Positions 27,501-39,600 of a DNA stretch of 64,000 nt are shown in pieces (the first letter of the stretch is position 1; every line of letters starts with the position of its first letter). The translations under genes were made by a program, and so were the position numbers. Location: the NCBI GenBank assembly GCA_039566865.1, contig CM076962.1:9914743-9978742 (forward strand), given 5' to 3'. The notes beneath the pieces are model-generated. The model was not told the origin of the DNA, ran no database searches, and saw only the letters and a program-made list of their open reading frames with translations. Origin of the DNA: Aurelia coerulea (lineage: Eukaryota > Cnidaria > Scyphozoa > Semaeostomeae > Ulmaridae).

Positions 27501-30500
27501 AAATCTGAGGTGTAATGCTGAATTGTTTTTGAATGGTATGAGGTGGTGTAATGCCCGTGCTCTTCGCTGACGATACATCGCTTTTTACTGTCGTGGACGA
27601 TCCTGATGCAGCTGCCTTGGGCATGAATCTTGACATGAACCTCATTAGGCTTTGAACACATAACTGGCGAATGTCTTTTAATCCTGATCCAACGAAACAA
27701 GCAGTCGAAATAACCTTCTCAAGGAAGAGAATCCATGCAGACCATCTACTGATTCTTTTTAACCCTGTCTGACCTGGGTGTTTTGAAACACTCAATGCCC
27801 TGTTTATCTCTGTTGTCATAAGAGATATGGCAGCCAAACTTGACACAAAGGTAGTTCATTATATAAACAATGAAAATTTGAAATCATAATCCAATTAGCG
27901 ATGTTGTTGTTGTTGCTAGATCATGATGATCATTATGATGTCATATGACGTCATATAAATGAAAGCTTGCTAAAAGGTCATGAAACTTTATTTTTCATAA
28001 AGAAATGAAAGATATGGATCAAAATATATATAAATTCTTAATTTAGACTTAATTGGACCAATTAAACATGATTAAGAGAGATACAAAGTATGTTTTTCAC
28101 AGAGTGCAGTATGAAAAATTGTTAACCATGGAGACAAGGCTAAAAATAGAATGTCCAAATTGTTGCAATTTGATTGCTCTTTGATACAAAGTTAAACTTA
28201 CGAAGTATCAGAGGCTTGCTGCATGTGTGGAAAACGGTGTAAACAAAAATGTACTAGGGGAGGAGTGGAATCCGCCCCCCTGGTCAGATAGGGTCAACGA
28301 TACTTCTATCATAAAATTTGATGAACACAACACCTTAGGGTTGTTCTAGATTCAAGATGGTCCTTTGCTAATCATATTCAGGTAGCTATCACTAAATGCA
28401 GACAAGGAATGGGAATGTTACGCTTCCTTTCACAATACTTGGCGTGACAAACATTCAATGAATTATATAAACTATACCGGGTGAGTCAGAAAAAAGTTCC
28501 CAATTTCGAAAATTCCTAGCACCACAAATACTTCATGGATTTGTATGATTCAAATTCTAGTTAAAAGCCAAACAAAGATCCAAATATTCTTGTTGTTTTT
28601 CTCGTCTTCTTACGAGAACTGCAAATATATGTAAATTCAACTTTACAAAAATGTCATGGTTGCAAAATGACTGAAAAGGGACTCTCCTCACACTTGATCA
28701 AATCGTTAGGACCCTCCTCACACAGAACAATAGGCACGAACGTTTCTTCTCTCTCAAGAGTAATAAGAATAGATTCTCAAACAGATATCAAAGCTTTCCA
28801 ATCCCATGGCAAAAATGTGCAGGCGATATCTCTCACCCATGAGAAGTTGCATTTTTTTCTGGTTTTCTGAGCGAGGAGTCCTGTATGATTTGATCAAGTA
28901 TTTTAGGCCTTTTTCAGTCATTTTGCAATCACACAGTTTTTCTAAATTTGAATTTACCACTTTTTCAGTGTGCTTGTAACAAGGTGAGAAAAATCACAAA
29001 AATACGTCGATCTTTTGGCGTCTACCTAATTTAACATTCACGTACCATGTATATTTTCCCTTCTAACGTGACGTGATACATCCATGTACAACTTTACAGT
29101 GTTAGTTAAACAGTTGACATAGCATCTGTTCCTCTATTTTATCTAGGCAAGGAAGTGTCATTGCAACGTTCACATTATTTTTCACCGGTCTTGATTCATT
29201 TCAAATTTTGCTGCTGCAAGATTCAATTGAGGGCGATAAATACATTGGTAAACTGAAAATCATTGGATCAAATAGCACGTACAATACAACTGTCGGTAAG
29301 TCATCTTGAAATGTTTCATAGCCAATTACGGGGTTTATAAGATTAACGCTGAAAATAACCTTACCACCTGCTGAAGAACAATTTTAGCTTTTTTCCACAT
29401 TTTGACATCGGTAACAGCTGTTAATTCGTTAGAATCATGAGTAAGGCCAAAGTTCGTGGACACTTTGTAAAAGTATACATTATGCAGCCTCGTTCGGGCT
29501 CAACGTGACGTCAGAATGTTTTGACCATGACTCTGACTCAATGGTTAATAACATCATAATTCTTGTGTCGCTGACTCTATATAGTACGTGCGGGTGAGTG
29601 GCCGAGTGGCTTAAACAGTTTCCGTCAGGTGACTGAAGTTAAGCTCGGTCGAGTGAGGTCAGACTCCGGATAGGTGACCTCTGAGGCCTGACCTCGCAAC
29701 TCACCTCGCAACTCACTTCGCGCCATCCGTCGGAAGGGACGTTAAACTAGGGGTCCCATATAACAATAATTATAATGATAATTAATTCACTTACAGTTGG
29801 TGGGAGCAATAGTTTTAAAGAAAACTAATAAATACCAACTATTTACAATACAAAGTTCAAACATAATATAAACGTAAAATATATACATAAATCTATGTAC
29901 ACATCATCTGCAGATGTTGCAACTGCAAGTGTCTCCTTTCCAGCTCTTAATCATATTTTTGAATTGCTCTGCGTTTTGAGTAGCCTGCGTGCAGACTCTA
30001 CTGATTTCTTTTCAGAGAGGTTTCCCCTCCAGTAGAGTCTGCGCATTAGCGACCACATCCTTGTTCTAGGTCACGTGCGGTTCGCAGGATTGAGGAACTA
30101 ACTCATTGAATTAGATTCAATAGAGCCGCCTATAAATAGGATAGACAAAACACCAATACTCAAAAGGTTTTCTTTGGCTAGCTTTGTTCATGCATATACC
30201 AATCCAATATCAGAAGACTCCAACAAAGACCAGACGCTACTCAAAGAAAAGGGAAGGCTTCAACTAATCAGGAAAGGTTTAGCGTTTCTCATAAACTGAG
30301 AACAAGGATTTGGTCGCTGATGCGCAGACTCTACTGGAGGAGAAACCTCTCTGTCTCTCTGAAAAGAAATCAGTAGAGTCTGCACGCAGGCTACGTTTTG
30401 AGCAGCTTTTATCGTGTCAGATAACGTGTTCCACAAAATGCTTCCTCTAGATGATAAAGAATTGTTCCCATAAAATAACGTATTGGTTTTAGGGAGCTGC

Positions 30501-33087
30501 AGGAGGATATTTGTTCGTAGGTCATATTGAATGTCCTTTGGTGTGAAGAACTCAAACATGAAGGAGGGGCAAGCCGCATTTATACATTTATATATTTCAA
30601 GCATTAGTTTTTGCAAATTTTTGCAGTGGATCGTTAGCTCACCTGACCTTCTCAAGAGATCTTCAAACGATGCATCATAGTTACTATACAGAACTCTCAG
30701 TGCACGTTTGTGCAAACGGTTGATTGTGTTGTTTGCAGTCTTCCCACAGAACATCCAAATTAACGGGCAGTAGTTGAAGTTTGAGAGAATAAATGCATGG
30801 TAGAGTATTTTGGCCTTGTCTACATCGAGATATCGTGCAATCCGAGAAAAAGCCCCTGTTTTCTGATTCATCTTTCTACAAATGTGTGTTACGTGATCCC
30901 GAAAATTCAACTTTGAATCAATCGTAACTCCTAACCCTAATCCTACGGGGGGGGGGGTGTTTTCCACCCCCCCTGTCGGTTTTTTGCAGAGCATTCTTTA
31001 ACGACAAAAGCTATGACCCTCAAACTCTCTGACAATTACTAATTATCTATTAGCTACATTTTGACAATTAAATTTTTGAACAATAGGTGTCACGTGACAA
31101 GTGACACTACCATATTTGGAGCAAGGTATTGGAAAAATTAATGATTTTGATATTTTTACTCCCAGAATTAGTTCCAAATGTTGACTATTGTACTTTAAAA
31201 GAATCAGCAAACAATTAGCTTTCTATTGTTGTCAATAACAATGGAATTTGCTGACGTCAGCATTCTTAAATGATGACGTCACTCGGGCCGCCATTTTGGG
31301 TCATTTTGGCAAATTTTGAAGATTTTTCCAACAGATTTTGTTTAAAAAGCATAGAATTGCGTTATGCAATACTTTAAAAGCATTTCGAACCAATTATTAT
31401 CAATTTTTGGCAGAAAAACACAGTTTTTAGTTATGACGTCATCAATTTTCGTCATTTTCTTCCAAAATAACGGTCTAAAAACACCTATATGCATCATATT
31501 TGAAAGGGAAATGAATAATACGCCAAATAAGAATGGAAAAAGTCATTCAGATTACCTTTATTCCGTTTTTAGAACGAATAAGCCGGAAAACCATATATTT
31601 TGACATTTTCCTGCATTATGACGTCATAGTGACGTCACCTAATGAGGTAGCCACGCCCAAAACTACCAATCAGTTAAGAATAGTTAGGACTACGCCCTTG
31701 CCAAGTTTCAATGATTTCCCATTAGTCTACGGCTATTTATAGAGGGGGGGGTGGAAAGCACCCCCCCCCCGGCTATGTTAGATCAAAAAAAGCCCGGTAG
31801 GATTAGGGTTAAGAAACCAGGAGATTGCATTTTCAATATCAAACTCAAGACATGCGATTACTTCCTCGACATTTTTGCCACATGCGAATACCGTGTTATC
31901 ATCAGCAAAATTGCATACCTGGGAGCTCTGTACAGCGAAAACAAAGTCGTTGATGAATATGTTGAACAATAAGGGTCCAAGGACTGAGCCTTGAGGAACA
32001 CCAGACACTGTGCACTTCCAGTCACTAAAAGTACTGTTTATCTTGACCCTTTGTTCTCTGTTTGAAAGGTAGCTATACAAGAGTTCTAGATTCTTGTTAC
32101 TGAAGCCATAGGCTGCCATTTTTGCTATAAGTAAATCATGACTAAGGCAGTCATAAGCCTTCGAAAGATCCATTAGTACTACTCCTACAATGCCCGACTG
32201 ATCGATTGTTCTGCGGAACATATCTACAACACAAAACAGTGCATGTTGAGACTAAAACCCTCCCTAAATCCGCATGGGAGATTTGAGAGATTTGGTTGGA
32301 TGAAGGACAGCATCTGCTGAGCCATTAATCTTTCAAAAACCTTTGACAATGCTGACAATACACTTATTGGTCGAAAACTTTTTTTAACTGTATCTTCTCC
32401 CACGTTTTTGAAGATAGGGGAGACATCAGCCTTTTTCAGTTTATTGGGGAAAAGTCCAGATTCTAACATTGCATTAGAAATTTCTGCTACCTCACTAAAA
32501 CAGAGAGCAGAGGTCATTTTCAAGATTTTTACGGGTATATCACCACTGACTGTCTTAGAACTGTCTAGGTGATTGATTTCATCCCAAACATCAGCAGCAC
32601 TAAATGGACTAAAGCTAATTGTTTCGTTTCCAACCAAAGTGTTTTTGATCCTTAACACACTAGGATGATTCTTGTGTTTTTCAATGGCCTGAGCAACTGA
32701 ATTTTTTGAATCAGCTTCCCATGCTTGGATGCGGCATGCATAGTGGGCCTAAATTAGCTTTAAATAGCTAGAAACCATATCAGCCCACTAAATAAATTTC
32801 TACTACTACTACTGTAATATTGAAGAGAAAAAACAAAGAAACTTGGAGAACAGTACAATGCACCATTCATAACAATACAATCTTTCATTTCATCATCAAT
32901 CTTACCACCCTGGGAATTTTCCTTTGAACATTTAGTATCACTGAGCATGCCAACAAGAGGCCCAATTGCGTAGGGTAAGACGGGGTAAAGTGAACAACGG
33001 GGAAAGTCAACTCATCAGAACATTAGCGCCTCTCTCCAAAGTAAACCTGCAATGATAAAACATGATTTATGCACAATGGTTTGCACA

Positions 33088-33120
<33 letters not shown>

Positions 33121-33647
33121 GTAAAGGTACCTGGGGATGTGCAGCGAGAAAGGGCATACTTTTTCGGACTTCTAGTCTAGCCAAGGGTTTACTTTTTGCA
33201 ATTTTGGCCAGCAACGGTCTAGCCAAGGGTATCATTTTTGACTACATTGGTCAAGCAAACGGTCATGATATCATATCTGGCACAAATTTGACAATATTGG
33301 TCGAGCACATGGTCAAAATTGGTCTAACCAAGGGTACTATTTTCGTAAAAATTGGTTCAAACAATGGGCAAACTGGTCTAGCCAAGGATACCATCTAGCC
33401 AAGGGTATGATTTTTGACAACATTGGTCAAGCGAACGGTCATGATATCATATCTGGCACAAATTTGACAATATTGGTCGAGCACATGGTCAAAATTGGTC
33501 TAGCCAAGGGTACTATTTTCGTAAAAATTGGTTCAAACAATGGGCAAACTGGTCTAGCCAAGGATACCATTTTCGTGAAAATTAGTCTAGCCAACGGTAC
33601 CCTTTTGAAGATGCTCGCGGCAGACCCCTGCCCAAAATTTGGCCAAG

Positions 33648-33699
<52 letters not shown>

Positions 33700-36600
33700 T
33701 GGGTTTGCAGGTACAATCCTGGTCAAAAGATGCTTGGAACCAGGCAAATTTCAGTGTCTTCATGATGTTTCCCAATATATCGAGGAGAAAACACACGTTT
33801 AGAGTCTCCAAATCCCCCTCCCCCCCCCTTCTTCAATGTTGAGAAGGTCCAAAGGCGTTAGAATCAAGCAAATTTGAAACGGGGGGAGCGAGGGGCACGT
33901 AATCAAACACCAAAGTAGTGCAATTTTATGATTTGTCCCAAGTATTTTGACTAAGATTCTCTGAAAAATTGCTATCACTACCTATCATATATGTTTCTAT
34001 GAATCCAAATCTACTTGTATCAGACAATTTCTTTCACTATGAATAGATAGCCACTAACTGTGGGCTTTACTCCAGAGTACTTCAGATGTTAATGTTTTCA
34101 TTGTTACTGGTTCATTCATCAGAACTATGAAGTCATCAAATTATGCAAAATGTTCCCATAACGTTCAGCGAAACTTCTCTTGTGCACGAAACCTGCCAAT
34201 GATTTTCGTTTGAAACATCACAGTTATCAAAGAGAACTGGAAAACAAAGTTCCTTTCGAATCAGTGCAAATTCTGCGCCTCCACAATGCAATTGTCTTAT
34301 TTTCAAATGTACCGTTATCCAATTCTCTTACTATTCATTCATTTTCAATGAGATTAAATTCGCTCCACCAAACTTGCATTCACCCTGGACGGCATTGAAT
34401 GGTCTATTGTTCCCGATGAATTGTAGTCCTGAACTTTTTGTTGAAGAAGAATATACTTGTTGCATAGCAGCAAGGCGGATTTGCGCTGTCTGGAACATCA
34501 AGAAAGGGATCAGATTTGTACACGCTTCTCCCTACTTTAAACATTAATAACGTCGGCAACGTTTGCCCTATTCTAACAAATTTTGTCTCATTCTGATGAG
34601 AAAAATTAGCTTTATTAGCCTATACTCAGTATTTGCATTGATATTTAGTGAAATATGATTTCTGACGGTTCTCAATAGAGTTCAAAAGAAACCTAACCGG
34701 AATTGTTTAAGTTTTTTTAATTTTGGAGCGCCGTGAAATTTCCCCCTTCCAGGCAATTTTTACTTGGTTTTTGTGAATGAATAGGAAGACTTTGATGTTC
34801 AAATGTTGAATCAAGTGATTTTACCAAAAAAGCGTGCCTTATCCCAAAATTATGGGGCATTTTTCTTTGGAGCACCGTTGGGAGAACCGAAGAATTCACA
34901 AGAAACCGGACCTCAATCAATAACCCCAAAAATCTTCTTGCAATGATAAGTCATTTTCAAAGAGCAGCGGAGAACACAATCTTACGATAGCGGAAGAAAG
35001 CTCAGAATCCTAATGTATGTCACTTTTTATAAGGGAATCTTTTTTGTGATTGAAAATTGCAGCAATTTTGCCACGCCCATTTTTAAGAAGGTGCTCAGCG
35101 AATTTAGCGAACAACGCCTATGTCGGCATAGGTAGCTGAGACCTCACTCCTTGTGTTTGGGATGACGGTGTTAAAATTTCACGCAGAAATCTCTATGGGT
35201 TCTCAAGCTATGAGCTATTATTTGTCAACAATCATTTTTAGACAATCCTGGCCAAAAGGAGCTGGGACACAGGCAAATTTCAGTGTCTTCATGATGTTTC
35301 CCAAAATATCGAAGAGAAAACATACGTTTAGAGTTTCCAATTCCCCCCCCCCCCCCCCCTTCTTCAATGTCGAGAAGATCAAAAGGCGTTTGATTCAAGC
35401 AACTTTGAAACGGGGGGAGCGGGGGGCACGTAATCAAAGACCGAAGTAGTGCAATTTTCTGATTTGTCCCAAGTATTTTGGCCAAGATTGTAGATGTCAA
35501 ACAGGAAACCCTCAAAAATGATTTTGGACTAGAACTCATGAATGGATATACCAGTATTAAGGAAATCTTCAGAACTTAAAGTAATAATCATGGAAGGCTA
35601 AAATTTGGTAACATTTTTGGGTGGGGCTTCATGGTTACCATGGAAACTGGAAAAACATATAAACCTGTGGCAAGGCTGAATAAGAAACTATAGAAGAGAA
35701 TCATTTCATTTGTTCAGGGAATGTGTGTGATACATAGCTCTATACACTGAATGAATAGATTTGCAAATGACCACTTCGAATAGGTTTCAGGCTAAACAAA
35801 CTGTTTTTCTGAGTTTGGTCCTTTAATAGTGACTAAATGAAAAATCCGACTCACTCATTGCATTCAACATAAAACAATACATATTTCTGCCAAGTTTGGT
35901 TTCTTTACCCCTCCCAGAACATTTGTTATCTTTGCCAAAAGTAGCCTGCGTGCCCAGAAAGCAGTTTTCAGAAAATCATAATTTGCAGGAAAAGGTTTCG
36001 CTCTGATGAAACAGAAAAATATTGTGATACCAGCTGCCCGAAAAACCTCCAAAAATTGGACAGCCTAACTTGACCTTCATTCAAAATGCAGATCAAAGAA
36101 TTTTATTTGGATTTTATGAGGCAAGTATATCTATGGACATATGGAATGAATAAATGGCCATCACTGTGAAATTAGGGCCTGGATAAAGGTCATAGATTTA
36201 TACATATTTATGGTCGGGGGAGGTTCAGGGCAAAGTGAACTTCCTTGAAAATAGTGTTTCTCTTTGTGGTGATCTGGTATTTATAAGCAATATAGAAGAT
36301 TTCAAGTATATTCTTATCAATGGTCATCGAATTGTATTCGGGTTTCGCAATCTGACTCGGATTTGTGACTTTAACAATAGTTTATGGCTATATTTGATCT
36401 GCAAAAATCCTTCTCAACATTGGTGACAATTTATACTTTTTAAATATCACTCTTGTGAAATGTTTAGCTTGCTTCGTTTGGCATGCGAAGAGCTCCTTAG
36501 AGTTGCAAAATAATTCATCTTTTCGGGTTTAAACCAGCACAATTTTCATTTTATTGAACAATTGCTAAGTAGTTCATTTTACCCCTGCTCGGGTTAAGTG

Positions 36601-39600
36601 AAGTTGGCAGAGCAGTCGGCAAAGACAGCTCTTTAGTGAGACCAAAGAAAAAGATTTGAAAAATATTTCTGTTAGATAAACTGACCCAAGGACATAATGT
36701 CAAAACAACACTAAAAAGTTTGCCCTCAGCTACAATTTCTTTCGGGCAACCTTGAAAAACCTCAAAAATGTTTCACTTTATCCCGTCTTACCCTATTATG
36801 GCAGCCAAGACCAACTAAGGCAATTTACGACGTTGCTGTTTCCTAAGTGCAACATAAAGATAACTTGTTCACTGATTGAAGAAAAATGAAATTCAAACCT
36901 TAAATGGTTGATTGTTTATCTCTGTGCCTTTACTCTTGCTCCGAAATCATTGAAGCAACCTGCCGCTGTGACAACATCGGCTATTCAATTCAATCCTACT
37001 CCTTCGTTGTTGTTGTTGTACTGCAATGACGCAAATTTATTAGTTGTGTATGTTGTGCAGTATCTATATGATAAAATGACAAGGAATGAAGCTTAACTAC
37101 CTGCCTGAATCCAACAACAGTTTGTCCTCGCTCAATCTCGGTGAATTTTGCGAATACTCCTTTATACTCTAAAAGTATACTACCGGGTGAGACAGAAAAA
37201 AGAATCCCCATTTGAACGGTAACGGCTCCCTGGATATCATGATAATGATATCGGCAAACATTTAGTTTAATGGTAAAAATGTTCAAGTCTACTATAAAAT
37301 TTACCTGAATCAAATCGGCCACTCCATTCTGAAATTATGAGGGATTTTCTCCAGAAAGCCTCTTCAAAAAACCTTCAAAACGTGCCCAAAATCATGAACA
37401 GATTCCCTAACATTTCTGCCTTACAATGGCCTCACAGCAATGACTTGTGGACGCTTTAGCACGTGCTATCCTCTTGGGAGGATGAACGAGTCTTCCCCAT
37501 GGTATCGAAGACCTATTCAGGGGGATTCCATTCTCCCAAGATGACAAAATACACGAATTTATGTGAGTGTCATCAATTTTAGAAAGGAAAATTTGCTCAT
37601 TGTTTTCATTCGTTTTTGCAGTATTTTGGAAGGGGCTTTCTGCAGAAAATCACCCATATCCACAGAAAGGAATGGCCGATTAAGGCTGAGTAAAGTACTG
37701 AACCTAATTGAACATATTGGCAATATAACAAGACAGTTTTCACAAGTATTGCTTTGATATTCATGGAGCAGTGGCCTTCCAAGCGGAGATTCTTTTTTCT
37801 GACTCACCTGGTAGACAAATGAAACATACCATGATGAGGCATAATTCTCTTTGCTTCCCATTCCATAAAGAAATTATTTTCTTTTCAGTACCATCTTCAC
37901 CACCAGCTAACTTTTCATTGACCCCATTGACGACATCATCAATTAGAGCGGATTGGAACGAAATCCCAAGTGGAAAAACAAATGGAAACATCTCTGGTTA
38001 TATATTATTCTATAGAGAGAAACTGCTTCGTTCTGAACCATACAAAAGCATCGCAACGGTTCAAACAATTGTTACTCTTTTGGGGTTAAAGATTTATACG
38101 GAGTATACGTTCAGGATTCTGGGTTATAATGAAAATGGAAATGGAATAGCAAGTCAAGAGAGAGATATATACACAAAAGAATCAGGTATATCATAGATTT
38201 GCTACCGGGTTCCCCAAAGAAATTTACCGAGTTGAGCTATTACTTGTAGTAAACGTGCCTGATACTGGTTAAAATTCAGACAACAGTCTGGTGCAGAATA
38301 CCTAACTCAGATTTTAGTATTTATTTCATGTCTGTCATAGAAATCCCTGGATCTTAACAAAGCCATCAATGTAAAGAATAAAAATAAATACAAGAGAATC
38401 CCTTTTGAAAGGTGGCTGCTTCCGTGGTAGCAGATGAATAGTATTGGCAAATAATCAATAGTAGACAATTTCAAATTAATTTCAAGATTTAGCTGACTGA
38501 AATTGGCCACTCAGTTCTGAAATTATGAGTGGTGCTCTCAAGAAAATTTCTTGAAGAAACCTTCAAGACAGGCCTTAAATGATTATTAAATTTTCTGCTA
38601 CAGCGATAATTTTGCATGCTTTAAAGGACAAGTCCGGGGTTTCTACAATTAATGTCAAGAAGCAACCTTACCAACTGCCAAACGTCACTGGTAATATTTT
38701 TCCGGGTTTTGATGTCTTTTTCTGTTGTAAATTCCTACGACATTTTTTGTAAGTTAGGCCCAATGTCGTCGCCATTTTGAAAACGCGATAAAATGGCTAG
38801 CCTTGGTTTGGAGGTTCAATTGTGACGTCGCAAATTACTTGAGAGTTCTATAAGAAAAGCAGCCTCGTTCAGGTCGAAGGCGAAATGGGTGAAATTACGT
38901 CCTGAATAATGACGTAATTTCGCTCATTTCACAGATTTAGATACACAATTTCGCAGAGAAAAGACAGAGAAGGTTTGAAAAAAGTACTACACATCATTCA
39001 CAACATTGTGATCTTTCATTTTATGAACAATTATTCCAACCCCGGACTTTTCCTTTAATACGTGTTATTTTTTAGGCGGTGGGAGATGTCATCGTTCGGA
39101 GCACGATAGCATTCCTGGGGATTTCGTCCTCCCAAGAGGCTAATACGGGCTAAAGTATGTTGAAGTCATTGCTGTAAAACAAAAGGTTTAGGAAATTTTG
39201 TCATGTGGTTTTGCCTGCTTCAAAAACTTCTTGGAATGGCTTTCTCAAGAAAGTTCGTCATAATAATCTCAGGGCAGAATGGCCGATTTCAGTCTAATAA
39301 ATTTCAGAATGGATTTTATAGAGTCTTTCCACTATAAAGTGATTTAATTGCTATTACTATCATCTTGATATCCAGGGAGCAGTCCTTTTAAACATGAACT
39401 GTTTTATATTTTGACTCACCCGTAGCATAGGAATCGTTCGTCTTACATAGCCGATTGCTCGTGGCCCATGGCCGAAACCGCCAAAGCCTCATTTTCACGG
39501 ACCAATCAGACTGCTAAAAAGCGAAGGACAAAAAAGAAACCCGTGAAGATTTTTCTAAATTTTACCTACCTTTATAAAACGCAACCAGGACAAAAAACTG

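Larger units (their letters stand above)
29796..32720 (-). pseudogene. Broken LINE A (jockey/CR1-like), minus strand
   Basis: On the minus strand, reverse transcriptase starts at about 32650 (SGDIPVKILK, then a pre-catalytic RPISVLSALSKVFERL). It continues through VVLMDLSKAYDCLSHDLL, SGVPQGSVLGPLLFNIFIND and the catalytic NFADD at about 31905, then stops at W-F-L. After an insertion it resumes at L-G-V-T-I-D-S and runs through NYCPLIWMFCG to the C-terminus near 30400. A shift occurs near 32222. Two elements interrupt it, at 29981-30393 and 30935-31808. About 35-40 codons between W-F-L and L-G-V are missing. The 3' end ('ggttggtatttattag'-type on the minus strand) resembles the end of LINE F at about 50880. 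The endonuclease is absent, so it is 5'-truncated. Confidence 0.88.
32973..36793. mobile_element. TA-flanked composite element, GGGTAAGACGG ends, 3.8 kb
   Basis: GGGTAAGACGGGGTAAAGTG at 32973 is mirrored by CACTTTATCCCGTCTTACCC ending 36793 (one mismatch), with TA on both sides. Its contents are largely other elements: the CACGGGG element at 33086-33701 and the paired-end element at 33713-35491. The remaining body (35492-36793) shares its right part with 23050-23427. No transposase frame was recognised. Confidence 0.82.

Noticed and set aside
28946..28990. 15-bp micro-exon between 'ctttttcag' and 'aag|gtgaga'
   Set aside because: Good splice sites, but it lies in a foldback element and keeps phase unchanged, so it would not solve the phase gap before 29147.
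29588..29680. tRNA gene
   Set aside because: There is an A-box-like sequence, but no acceptor stem, no clear anticodon loop and a poor B-box; a SINE head explains it better.
33069..33811. Overlapping frames with polyglycine or polyproline runs
   Set aside because: The runs are the poly-G and poly-C ends of the CACGGGG element, not protein-coding sequence.
33740..35480. Segmental duplication of host sequence with 61511-63288
   Set aside because: Both copies start and stop at the same direct end repeats, which fits a mobile element better than a host duplication.
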